Source: Allonocardiopsis opalescens
GTDB lineage: Bacteria; Actinomycetota; Actinomycetes; Streptosporangiales; Streptosporangiaceae
NCBI RefSeq assembly: GCF_003002095.1
Contig: NZ_PVZC01000006.1
Span: 186,001 to 250,000, forward strand
Reading direction: 5' to 3'
Length of the DNA stretch: 64,000 nt
Shown here: piece after piece, positions 1 through 6,985 of the stretch
How positions within the stretch are numbered: position 1 is the first letter of the stretch
How the letters are laid out: every line of letters starts with the position of its first letter
Position numbers and translations under genes: made by a program
Notes under the pieces: generated by a model
The model's input: the letters and a program-made list of their open reading frames with translations, nothing else
Database searches by the model: none
Told to the model about the DNA's origin: nothing

Positions 1-798
1 GCGCCGCTGGTGGAGGAGCAGGAGCGCTACCGGGGACTGGTGCACCGCAGCGCGGCGGTGGAGTCGGCGCGGACCGCGCTGGGCGCGGCCGCCGCCGTGG
101 TCGCCGTTTCGGACCCGGTGGCGGCCTGGGCGCGCGGGCACGGCGCCCGGGCGGTCCACGTGGTGCCCAACGGCGTGGACGTGGCGCGGGTGCGCCCGGC
201 GCCGGCCGAGCCCGCGGGGCCGTTCACCGTCGGCTTCGTCGGCACCGTGAAGCGCTGGCACGGCCTGGACACCCTGCTGGACGCCTTCCGGCTGCTGTGC
301 GAGAGCGGCCCGGCGCGGCTGCTGATCGTCGGGGACGGCCCCGAGGCCGGGCGGCTGGCCGAGCGGGCGGCGGCGCTCGGGCTTGCGGCGCGCACGGAGC
401 TGACCGGGGCGCTGCCGCCGTCGCAGGTGCCGGCGCTGCTGCACCGCATGCACGCGGCGGTGGCGCCGTACCCGCCGGCCGACTCGGCGCTGGGCAGCTA
501 CTTCTCGCCGCTGAAGATCTATGAGTACCTGGCCGCCGGCCTGCCGGTGGTGGCCACCGAGGTCGGCCAGGCCGCCCAGATCATCACGCACGGCACCGAC
601 GGCCTGCTCAGCCCGCCCGGCGACGCCGAGGCCCTGGCCGGCGCGCTGGCCCGGCTGCGGGCCGACGCGCCGCTGCGCGCCCGGCTGGGCGCCGCCGCCC
701 GCCGCACCGCCGTACGGCGGCACGGCTGGGACCGCACCGTCGACCGCAGCCTCGCCGCCGCGGGCCTGCGGCTGGGCCGCCGGGTGCGCGCGGCATGA
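1..798 (+). CDS. GT4-family glycosyltransferase, 5' truncated by window
   Basis: The reading frame is open from base 1, so the gene starts upstream of the window. What remains (about 265 residues) is the C-terminal half of a GT-B glycosyltransferase. It has the linker VPNGVDV, then GFVGTVKRWHG opening the second Rossmann domain, LLIVGDGP, and the nucleotide-sugar region KIYEYLAAGLPVVAT with the family's E-x7-E style glutamates. It probably transfers a sugar from an NDP-sugar to a cytoplasmic acceptor. The next genes encode an exporter and kinases in the same direction, which suggests a surface glycan or glycolipid pathway. Donor and acceptor cannot be read from the sequence. Confidence 0.85.
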   Translation, partial: APLVEEQERYRGLVHRSAAVESARTALGAAAAVVAVSDPVAAWARGHGARAVHVVPNGVDVARVRPAPAEPAGPFTVGFVGTVKRWHGLDTLLDAFRLLCESGPARLLIVGDGPEAGRLAERAAALGLAARTELTGALPPSQVPALLHRMHAAVAPYPPADSALGSYFSPLKIYEYLAAGLPVVATEVGQAAQIITHGTDGLLSPPGDAEALAGALARLRADAPLRARLGAAARRTAVRRHGWDRTVDRSLAAAGLRLGRRVRAA

Positions 799-902
799 GC
801 GGCGCCCACCCGGCCGGCCCGGCCGCGGGCCCGCGGCCGGGCCTCACCCCGCCGCCGCTCACCCCGCCTGCCACCGGCCCCGTCGTCCGAGGGCCCCAGC
901 CC

Positions 903-1020
903 ATACCCCCGCCCTCCCTGGGGGACACCCCTGCTTCCATCCTCGCGCCCTGGCTTGTGCGGCGTGAGGGGCGGACGGCGGTTGTGGACGGTCTGGCCGG
1001 ATCGTGCCAGGGCTGTGGAC
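903..1020 (+). repeat. Dispersed intergenic repeat, copy R1
   Basis: This sits in the 316-bp gap between the glycosyltransferase and the ABC exporter; I see no gene there. It begins with a C-run/G-run hairpin (CCCTCCCTGGGGG), then a C-rich core ending CGCGCC at 949. TTGTGGAC follows at 982-989 and CTGTGGAC at 1013-1020. Core-to-box (33 bp) and box-to-box (31 bp) spacing match copies at 4239 and 61926. R1 is the most diverged of the three. No strong promoter was recognised; the exporter's ribosome site (AGGGAG) is at 1102-1107. Confidence 0.6.
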
Positions 1021-1114
1021 GGCGAGGGGATCCCGACGGGATCCACCGGCCGACGAACCGATCCGACGCCCGGCCGACCCCCTCGGCCGGCCCCCGCACC
1101 CCAGGGAGCAGCTG

Positions 1115-2920
1115 ATGGCCAAGAAGTCCGGCGCCTCGGCGCCCGAGCAGCTGCGCGAAGCGCTGCCCGGGCTGCGCCGCACCCTCGGATACCTCCGACC
1201 GCACATGCGCGACCAGCGGCTGCTGATCGGCGGCGGCTTCGTCGCCCTCTTCGCCGAGGTGGCCTTCCGGCTGCTGGAGCCCTGGCCGCTCAAGTTCGTC
1301 ATCGACACGGTCGTCGCCCCCGCCGCCGCGGGGCAGCCCGGCGTCGTGCGCGTGCTGCTGCTGTGCGCGGGCGCGCTGATCGCCGTCGCCGCGCTGCGCG
1401 CCCTGTCCGCCTACCTGATGACGGTCGCCTTCGCGCTGGTCGGCAACCGGGTGATGACCCGGGTCCGCGCCCAGCTGTTCGGGCACCTCAACCGCCTCTC
1501 GCTGCGCTACCACCGCGGCTCGCGCCTCGGCGACCTGATCTCGCGGCTCACCGGCGACGTGGGCCGCCTCCAGGAGGTCGCCGTCACCGCCGCGCTGCCG
1601 CTGGTCGGCAACGTCGTCACCCTGGTCGGCATGAGCGTGGTCATGCTGGTGCTCGACTGGCGGCTCGCGGTCTTCACCTTCGTCGCCTTCCCCGTGTTCA
1701 TCTGGTTCGGCTCCCGCGACTCCCGCCGGATCAACACCGCCGCGCGCCGCCAGCGCAAGCGCGAAGGCGAGCTGGCGGGCAGCGCCGCGGAGTCCCTGGG
1801 CGCGATCACGGTGGTGCAGGCGTACGGGCTGGAGCCGCTGCTGCAGCGGCGCTTCGACGCGAGCAACGACCAGACCCTCACCGAGGGCGTCCGCACCACC
1901 CGCCTCTCGGCGGGCCTGGAGCGCCGCACCGACCTGCTGGTGGGCGTCGCCACCGCCGTCGTCATCCTGGCCGGAGGCTACGCCGCGCTGCTCGGCCAGC
2001 TCACACCGGGCGAGCTGGTGGTGTTCGTCAGCTACCTCAAGGGCGCCTTCAAGCCGATGCGCGACATGGCCAAGTACACCGGGCGCATCGCCAAGGCGGC
2101 GGCCAGCGGCGAGCGGATCGTGGACGTGCTGCGCACCGAGCCCGACATCACCGACCGCCCCGGCGCCACGCCCGCGATGCCCTGGCAGGGCGACATCCGC
2201 TTCGAGAACGTCAGCGCGGGCCACACCGAGGACCGCCTCGCGCTGCGCGACGTCAACGTGCACATCCCGGCCCGGGCCCGCGTCGGCATCGTCGGCCCCT
2301 CCGGCTCGGGCAAGTCCACCCTGGCGGCGCTGCTGCCCCGGCTGATCGACCCGGCGCACGGCCGGGTGGTCGTCGACGGGCGCGACGTGCGCGACCTGAC
2401 CCTGGACTCGGTGCGCTCCCAGATCGCGATCGTGCTGCAGGAGTCGGTGCTCTTCGCCACCTCGGTGCGCGACAACATCCGCTCCGGCCGCCCCGGCGCC
2501 ACCGACGAGGAGGTCGAGTGGGCGGCCCGCGCCGCGAACGCGCACGACTTCATCCTCCGGCTGCCCGAGGGCTACGACACCGTCCTCGGCGAGCGCGGCG
2601 CCACCCTGTCCGGCGGCCAGCGGCAGCGGATCGCGATCGCGCGGGCCATCGTCCGCCAAGCGTCCATCGTGGTGCTGGACGAGGCGACGACCGGGCTGGA
2701 CCCCACCACCGAGCGCGAGGTCACCGCCGCGCTGGCCGAGCTGACCCGCGACCGCACCACGCTGGTCATCTCGCACGACCTCGACGCGGTCGCCGACTGC
2801 GACATGGTGCTGAGCGTCTACGGCGGCCGGGTCAGGACGCTGACGCCCGCCGAACTGGCCGAGGCCACGGCCACCACCGCCGTGATCACCCGAGGGGGAC
2901 TCCATGCTCACCGCAGCTGA
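1115..2920 (+). CDS. ABC exporter half-transporter (fused membrane and ATPase domains)
   Basis: 601 residues: an N-terminal six-helix exporter domain (about residues 30-330) fused to an ABC ATPase. Walker A GPSGSGKS is at 394-401, signature LSGGQ near 498 and Walker B VVLDEA near 522. Half-transporters of this type normally homodimerise and export lipids, glycolipids or peptides. The ATG at 1115 has AGGGAG seven bases upstream; an in-frame ATG at 1004 would lie inside the repeat region and lacks a site. Its end overlaps the kinase gene start at 2904 by 17 bases, so the two are translationally coupled. The substrate is unknown, but glycosyltransferase, kinase and methyltransferase neighbours suggest a modified glycan or lipid. 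Confidence 0.9.
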   Translation: MAKKSGASAPEQLREALPGLRRTLGYLRPHMRDQRLLIGGGFVALFAEVAFRLLEPWPLKFVIDTVVAPAAAGQPGVVRVLLLCAGALIAVAALRALSAYLMTVAFALVGNRVMTRVRAQLFGHLNRLSLRYHRGSRLGDLISRLTGDVGRLQEVAVTAALPLVGNVVTLVGMSVVMLVLDWRLAVFTFVAFPVFIWFGSRDSRRINTAARRQRKREGELAGSAAESLGAITVVQAYGLEPLLQRRFDASNDQTLTEGVRTTRLSAGLERRTDLLVGVATAVVILAGGYAALLGQLTPGELVVFVSYLKGAFKPMRDMAKYTGRIAKAAASGERIVDVLRTEPDITDRPGATPAMPWQGDIRFENVSAGHTEDRLALRDVNVHIPARARVGIVGPSGSGKSTLAALLPRLIDPAHGRVVVDGRDVRDLTLDSVRSQIAIVLQESVLFATSVRDNIRSGRPGATDEEVEWAARAANAHDFILRLPEGYDTVLGERGATLSGGQRQRIAIARAIVRQASIVVLDEATTGLDPTTEREVTAALAELTRDRTTLVISHDLDAVADCDMVLSVYGGRVRTLTPAELAEATATTAVITRGGLHAHRS

Positions 2921-4154
2921 CGCCGAACTGGCCCGCCGCGAGACCCGCGTCACCGCCTTCGGGCTGGTGCTCGACCCCGCCGCGCTGCGCGACCGGCTGG
3001 CCGCGCGGCTGCCCGAGGCGCCGCGCGCGGTGCGGGTGGACTACCTGCGGTACAAGCCGGGCACCAGCGTGCTGGCCGGGCTGGTGCTGGACACCGGCGC
3101 CGGCCCGGTGCGCGCCTACGCCAAGGCGTTCACCCCCGAGGGGGCGCCCGAAAAGCTCGCCAAGCACCGCGGCCTCGCCGCGCGGGCGGCCGCCGGCGCG
3201 GGCGGCGGCGACGTGTCCGCCGACTGGCACAGCGTGGTGGATGAGCCCGCGCACCTGGTGGTGGGCACCGCCCGCGCGGACCGCCGGCTGCCGGGCGTCG
3301 GGCAGCTGGCGGAGCGGCCCGGGCGCGCCACCGGGCCGGACGCGAGCGTGCGCACGCTGCGGTACAAGCCCGAGCGGCGCTGGGTGGGGGTGCTGGGGCA
3401 CGAGCGTCCGGCGCGGCTGCTCAAGGCGCACCCGCCGGCGCGGGCGGCGGCGGCGCTGGCCGGGCACCGGGCGCTGGCGGCGGCCGGGCTGCCGGTTCCG
3501 GCGGCCGAGCGGGTGCACCCGCAGCGCTGCCGGGGGCTGCTGTCGCTGGCGTGGGTGCACGGCACCGCGCTGGACGCCGCGCCCGCCGACGAGCGGGTGC
3601 TGGCCGAGGTGGGGGCGCTGCTGGCCCGGGTGCACGCCGTCGCCCCGGCGCTCGCGGCGGGCCGCGAGGCGGCCCCGGCCCGGCCCGGCCTCGACGCGGC
3701 GGCCGCCGCCGTCGGCGTGCTGCTGCCCGGTCTGGCGGCCGAGGCGCGGGCGGTGGCCAGGACCGCGGCGGCCCGGTTGGCGGACCGGCCCCGGACGGTG
3801 GTGCACGGCGACTTCTCCGCCGACCAGGTGATGGTGGCGGCCGACGGCGTCTGGCTCACCGACCTGGACCAGGTGCGCATCGACGACCCGCTCGCCGACC
3901 TCGGCGGCTACCTGGCCGCCGAGATCGCCGACGGCCGGGTGCCGCCCGGCACCGACCCGTATGACGCGCTCGCCCCGCTGCTGGCCGGATACCGCCCGTG
4001 CGGCGCCCGGCTCGACCGCCGCGCCCTGGCGGCCCACACCGCCGCCGCCCTCCTGCGCCGCACCGCCGAGCCCTTCCGCCACCGCCACCCCGACTGGCCC
4101 GTCCGCGCCGCCACCCTCCTGACGGCAGCCCGCGACCTGCTGGAACAGCCATGA
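2904..4154 (+). CDS. APH-fold phosphotransferase with duplicated N-lobe motif
   Basis: 416 residues. The C-terminal half is an aminoglycoside-phosphotransferase/choline-kinase type domain. The catalytic loop is HGDFSADQ at 301-308 (Gln at the usual Asn position), and the metal-binding DLD is at 320-322. The N-terminal half is odd: the element LRYKP, followed about 20 residues later by a Lys in a strand, occurs twice (LRYKP at 48 and 152; candidate lysines 74 and 174). This looks like a duplicated kinase N-lobe. The gene overlaps the exporter gene and is presumably co-transcribed with it. Phosphorylating a small molecule or glycan intermediate is an inference; resistance is not implied. Confidence 0.75.
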   Translation: MLTAADAELARRETRVTAFGLVLDPAALRDRLAARLPEAPRAVRVDYLRYKPGTSVLAGLVLDTGAGPVRAYAKAFTPEGAPEKLAKHRGLAARAAAGAGGGDVSADWHSVVDEPAHLVVGTARADRRLPGVGQLAERPGRATGPDASVRTLRYKPERRWVGVLGHERPARLLKAHPPARAAAALAGHRALAAAGLPVPAAERVHPQRCRGLLSLAWVHGTALDAAPADERVLAEVGALLARVHAVAPALAAGREAAPARPGLDAAAAAVGVLLPGLAAEARAVARTAAARLADRPRTVVHGDFSADQVMVAADGVWLTDLDQVRIDDPLADLGGYLAAEIADGRVPPGTDPYDALAPLLAGYRPCGARLDRRALAAHTAAALLRRTAEPFRHRHPDWPVRAATLLTAARDLLEQP

Positions 4155-4238
4155 AGCCGCGTCCGCCCGACGCACTCGCATCCCGCGGCCCTGCTCCCGG
4201 CGGCCCCGCTCCCACCCTGCCCTGCCAGGCCCCGACCC

Positions 4239-4360
4239 GATCCCCCTCCCGCCCGGGGGGCGACCCCACATCCACTATCCCGCGCCGGAGCGCCTCCGGG
4301 CGCGGGCTCGCTGCCGGCTGTGGACGACGGGGCGCGGGGACGGGCCCGCTGTGGATGAAC
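4239..4360 (+). repeat. Dispersed intergenic repeat, copy R2
   Basis: Part of a 494-bp gap (4155-4648) without a gene. The core at 4240-4286 differs from the copy at 61926-61973 by one inserted base and one substitution over 47-48 bp. It starts with a C-run/G-run hairpin. TGTGGAC follows at 4319-4325 and TGTGGAT at 4350-4356, exactly 31 bp apart. The boxes resemble the reverse complement of the actinobacterial DnaA box TTGTCCACA (7 to 8 of 9 positions). A TTGACA at 4376-4381 has no convincing -10. Confidence 0.75.
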
Positions 4361-4528
4361 GGGGGGTCCGCTTTGACAGCGGTCGCGCGGCCGTCCGCCC
4401 GGCGCCGCCGGGCACGGCGCCCGGACCGCGCGGCCGACCGGGGCACCTGGACGGGACCGCCGGGCAGGGCAGCCGGTGACCGGCCGCGCGGCGACCGTCC
4501 CACCGCCTGGCGCCGAACCCGCGCGATC

Positions 4529-4621
4529 ACTCCTGCCGCCCATCGCGACGATTCCGCCCGAACACCCGGACTCCGACGATGGCTCCTGCCGGCCGTCGCG
4601 ACGATTCCGCCCCGAACACCC
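4529..4621 (+). repeat. 53-bp-period direct repeat upstream of kinase gene
   Basis: Two 40-bp units (4529-4568 and 4582-4621), 53 bp apart, read CTCCTGCCG, then TCGCGACGATTCCGCCC, then GAACACCC, with only a few differences. The second unit ends 27 bp before the start codon at 4649, so it lies in the presumed promoter or leader. Pairs of well-conserved units at this spacing (about five helical turns) fit a regulator binding two sites, or a recent local duplication. Confidence 0.7.
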
Positions 4622-4648
4622 CGCCCCCGCACCCGGAGGTCTGACACC

Positions 4649-5764
4649 ATGACCCACCCACCGACCGACGCACCCGCCACCGCCCCGCCCCCCTGGACGG
4701 CCGCCGGGCCGCGGGCCGGGCTGCGGCTGGGGCGGGCCTGGCCGCGGTCGGAGCGGCATGTGCTGCTGGAGTGGCGGCGGCCGGACGGGGGGACCGTGGC
4801 GGGCCAGTGGTTCGCCGACCGCGCCGAACTGCTCGACGCGCTCGGCGCGACCGGCGGCGCGGCCAGCGCCGACACGAGCGCCGGGGTGCTGCTGCAGCCG
4901 GGGGGCGCGGACCGGCGGCTGCGGCGGCTGGCCGAGCTGGCGCGCACCGGTGAGCTGCTGGTGCACCGGCCCGAGCGGCGCGCGGTGCTGCGCACCGCCG
5001 GCGGGTACCTGAAGGCGGTGCGGCCGAGCCGCCTCGCCGACCTGCTGGCCCGCACGGAACGCGCCGCCGGCCACGCGGCCGGGTTCACCGTGCCCGTCCG
5101 CCTCGGCCACGACGAGCGGCTGGGCACCGCGCTGTTCTCGACCGTCCCCGGCCGCACCCTGTTCGCGCTGGGCGCCGACCCGGCCACCGCGCCCGGCGAC
5201 CTGGCCCGCGCCTGGCTGCGGGCCGGCCGGGCGCTGGCCGCGCTGCACGCGGCGCCCGCCGAGGGGCTGCCCGCGCACACCGCGGCCGACGAGCACGCCG
5301 TCGCGCTGCGCTGGGCCGGGCACGCCTGGCGGTTCGGGCTGCTCCCCCGCCCCGACCCGGCGTCGCTGCCGGCCGCACCCGAGCCGGGCCCCGTCCGGCT
5401 GATCCACCGCGACCTGCACGACAAGCAGCTGCTCACCGGCGACGCCGCCGCGCCCGGCCTGGTCGACCTGGACACCCTGGCCGCCGGAGACCCCGCGCTG
5501 GACGTGGCCAACCTGCTGGTGCACCTGGAGCTGCGCGCCGCGCAGGGTCTGCTGACCGGCGGCCGCGCCGAACTCGCCCGCACCGCCTTCCTCGGCGGCC
5601 TGGCCCCCGACGAGGCCACCCTGGCCAGGGCCGGCGGCTACGCCGCCGCCACCCGGCTGAGGCTGGCGGCGGTGTACGCCTTCCGGCCGCGCTGGTGCGC
5701 GCTGGCCCGCCGCCTGCAGGCCGAGGCACTGCGGCCGATGGGCGGAGGCGGCGCACCGGCGTAG
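4649..5764 (+). CDS. APH-fold phosphotransferase
   Basis: 371 residues. A kinase of the aminoglycoside-phosphotransferase superfamily: LIHRDLHDKQLL near residue 250 is the catalytic loop (HRD, with Gln replacing the usual Asn, as in the kinase at 2904), and VDLDTLA follows with the metal-binding DLD. The ATG at 4649 has GGAGG ten bases upstream; the frame stays open far upstream but over non-coding sequence. It lies 494 bp after the first kinase, so it may have its own promoter near the direct repeat at 4529. The two kinases are related but diverged and probably act on the same pathway as the upstream exporter. Substrate unknown. Confidence 0.8.
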   Translation: MTHPPTDAPATAPPPWTAAGPRAGLRLGRAWPRSERHVLLEWRRPDGGTVAGQWFADRAELLDALGATGGAASADTSAGVLLQPGGADRRLRRLAELARTGELLVHRPERRAVLRTAGGYLKAVRPSRLADLLARTERAAGHAAGFTVPVRLGHDERLGTALFSTVPGRTLFALGADPATAPGDLARAWLRAGRALAALHAAPAEGLPAHTAADEHAVALRWAGHAWRFGLLPRPDPASLPAAPEPGPVRLIHRDLHDKQLLTGDAAAPGLVDLDTLAAGDPALDVANLLVHLELRAAQGLLTGGRAELARTAFLGGLAPDEATLARAGGYAAATRLRLAAVYAFRPRWCALARRLQAEALRPMGGGGAPA

Positions 5765-5890
5765 GATCGGAACACGCCGAATAGCGCCACCGGGGCGGGC
5801 CCTGCGCGTTAGGCTGCCGATCGGCCGTACAGCGGACATACCGCCCCGCCGGCCGCCCCCGCTCGTCCCGCCTCCCGCTTCGGAGTGGTC

Positions 5891-6919
5891 ATGCTGGCAC
5901 ACCTGTCCCGCCGGGACGTCATCCTCATCGGCGCGCTGCTGGCGCTGGGCGCGGTAACGGCCGCGTGGGCGGCGTTCGGCGAGGGCAGTCCGGCGCTGGC
6001 GGCGGTGCTGCTGCTGCAGGGGGTGGTGCTGGCCGGGATCGTGCTGGTGCGCCGCGACGTGATCCGGGCCGTGAACGGCAACCGCGAGCTGGGCCGCTCC
6101 CTGGCCCGGCTCGACACCGCGCTGGCCTCGGTGGCCAAGCACGTCAAGGCCGACCGCGGCGCCGAGGAACGGCGGATGCTGCGCGAACTGGACACCGCGC
6201 AGCGCGAGGGCTTCGAGCGGATCGGCCAGGCCGTCGACACCCTCACCGTCCGGCACCGCACCGGCCTGAACCAGATCTCGGCCGACACCTGGTCGCTGCT
6301 GAACCTGCTGCGCGTGGTCGACGTGCACCACGAGATCCCGGCGCCCGGCGGCTGGGCCGCCACCCCGCAGACCCTGCTGGCGATCGTGTCGGAGGTGATG
6401 ACCCGCCCCGGGGCGCCGCTGGTGGTGGAGTGCGGCAGCGGCACCTCCACCGTGTGGCTGGCCACCGCGCTGCGGCAGAAGGGCGCGGGCCGGGTGATCG
6501 CGCTCGACCACGACGAGCACTTCGCCGCGCAGACCCGCGAGCGGCTGCTGCGGGCCGGGCTGGCCGACTGGGCTGAGGTGCGCCACGCCCCGCTGCGCGA
6601 GCTGTCGCTGGAGGGCTCCACCGCGCCCTGGTACGACCCCGCCGCGCTGGAGGGCATCTCCGGCGTCGACGTGCTGTTCGTGGACGGCCCTCCGCAGGCG
6701 ACCGGCGAGCAGGCCCGCTACCCCGCCTACGAGATGCTGGCCGAGGCGCTGAACGACGGCGCCACCGTGGTGCTCGACGACGTCGACCGCGCCGAGGAGA
6801 AGCGGGTGGCCGAGCGCTGGCAGAAGCTGCGCCCCGCCGGGCGCTCGCTGGAGCCGCTGCGCCGCCTCGACCGCGCCCAGCTCTTCGCCGTCCACCGCGC
6901 CGCCGCCCCCGCCCGCTAG
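5891..6919 (+). CDS. Membrane-anchored class I SAM methyltransferase
   Basis: 342 residues. The first 55 contain two hydrophobic segments (residues about 10-29 and 34-50), followed by a charged, probably coiled-coil stretch to about 120. A methyltransferase_24-type domain follows: motif I is VVECGSGTSTVWLA, the acidic ribose-binding residue lies in VIALDHDE, and VLFVDGP is motif IV. ATG 5891 is preceded by CGGAG; a GTG at 5885 is possible. It closes the glycosyltransferase/exporter/kinase cluster. A membrane-tethered methyltransferase next to an exporter suggests methylation of a lipid-linked or surface intermediate, but this is inference. Confidence 0.8.
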   Translation: MLAHLSRRDVILIGALLALGAVTAAWAAFGEGSPALAAVLLLQGVVLAGIVLVRRDVIRAVNGNRELGRSLARLDTALASVAKHVKADRGAEERRMLRELDTAQREGFERIGQAVDTLTVRHRTGLNQISADTWSLLNLLRVVDVHHEIPAPGGWAATPQTLLAIVSEVMTRPGAPLVVECGSGTSTVWLATALRQKGAGRVIALDHDEHFAAQTRERLLRAGLADWAEVRHAPLRELSLEGSTAPWYDPAALEGISGVDVLFVDGPPQATGEQARYPAYEMLAEALNDGATVVLDDVDRAEEKRVAERWQKLRPAGRSLEPLRRLDRAQLFAVHRAAAPAR

Positions 6920-6960
6920 CGGCCCGCCGCGCCGGGCGGCCCCTCGCCCGCCGGGCCGCT
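6918..6960 (+). terminator. Hairpin after the methyltransferase gene
   Basis: AGCGGCCCG (6918-6926) pairs with CGGGCCGCT (6952-6960), with a further GC-rich stem inside. It starts at the methyltransferase stop codon and has no T-run, as is usual for actinobacterial terminators. It plausibly separates the surface cluster from the NAD synthetase gene. Confidence 0.4.
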
Positions 6961-6972
6961 CAGCGGCTTTCG

Positions 6973-6978
6973 TAGAGT
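6973..6978 (+). promoter_or_regulatory. Leaderless -10 box for nadE
   Basis: TAGAGT seven bases before GTG 6986, with no ribosome-binding site. The same TAGAGTGATC string precedes the methyltransferase start at 17680, so the pattern is unlikely to be chance. No clear -35. Confidence 0.6.
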
Positions 6979-6985
6979 GATCCAC

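Noticed and set aside
2904-5764. Aminoglycoside-resistance genes
   Set aside because: The APH fold alone does not indicate resistance; catalytic-loop Asn is Gln, and the genomic context is a surface or export cluster.
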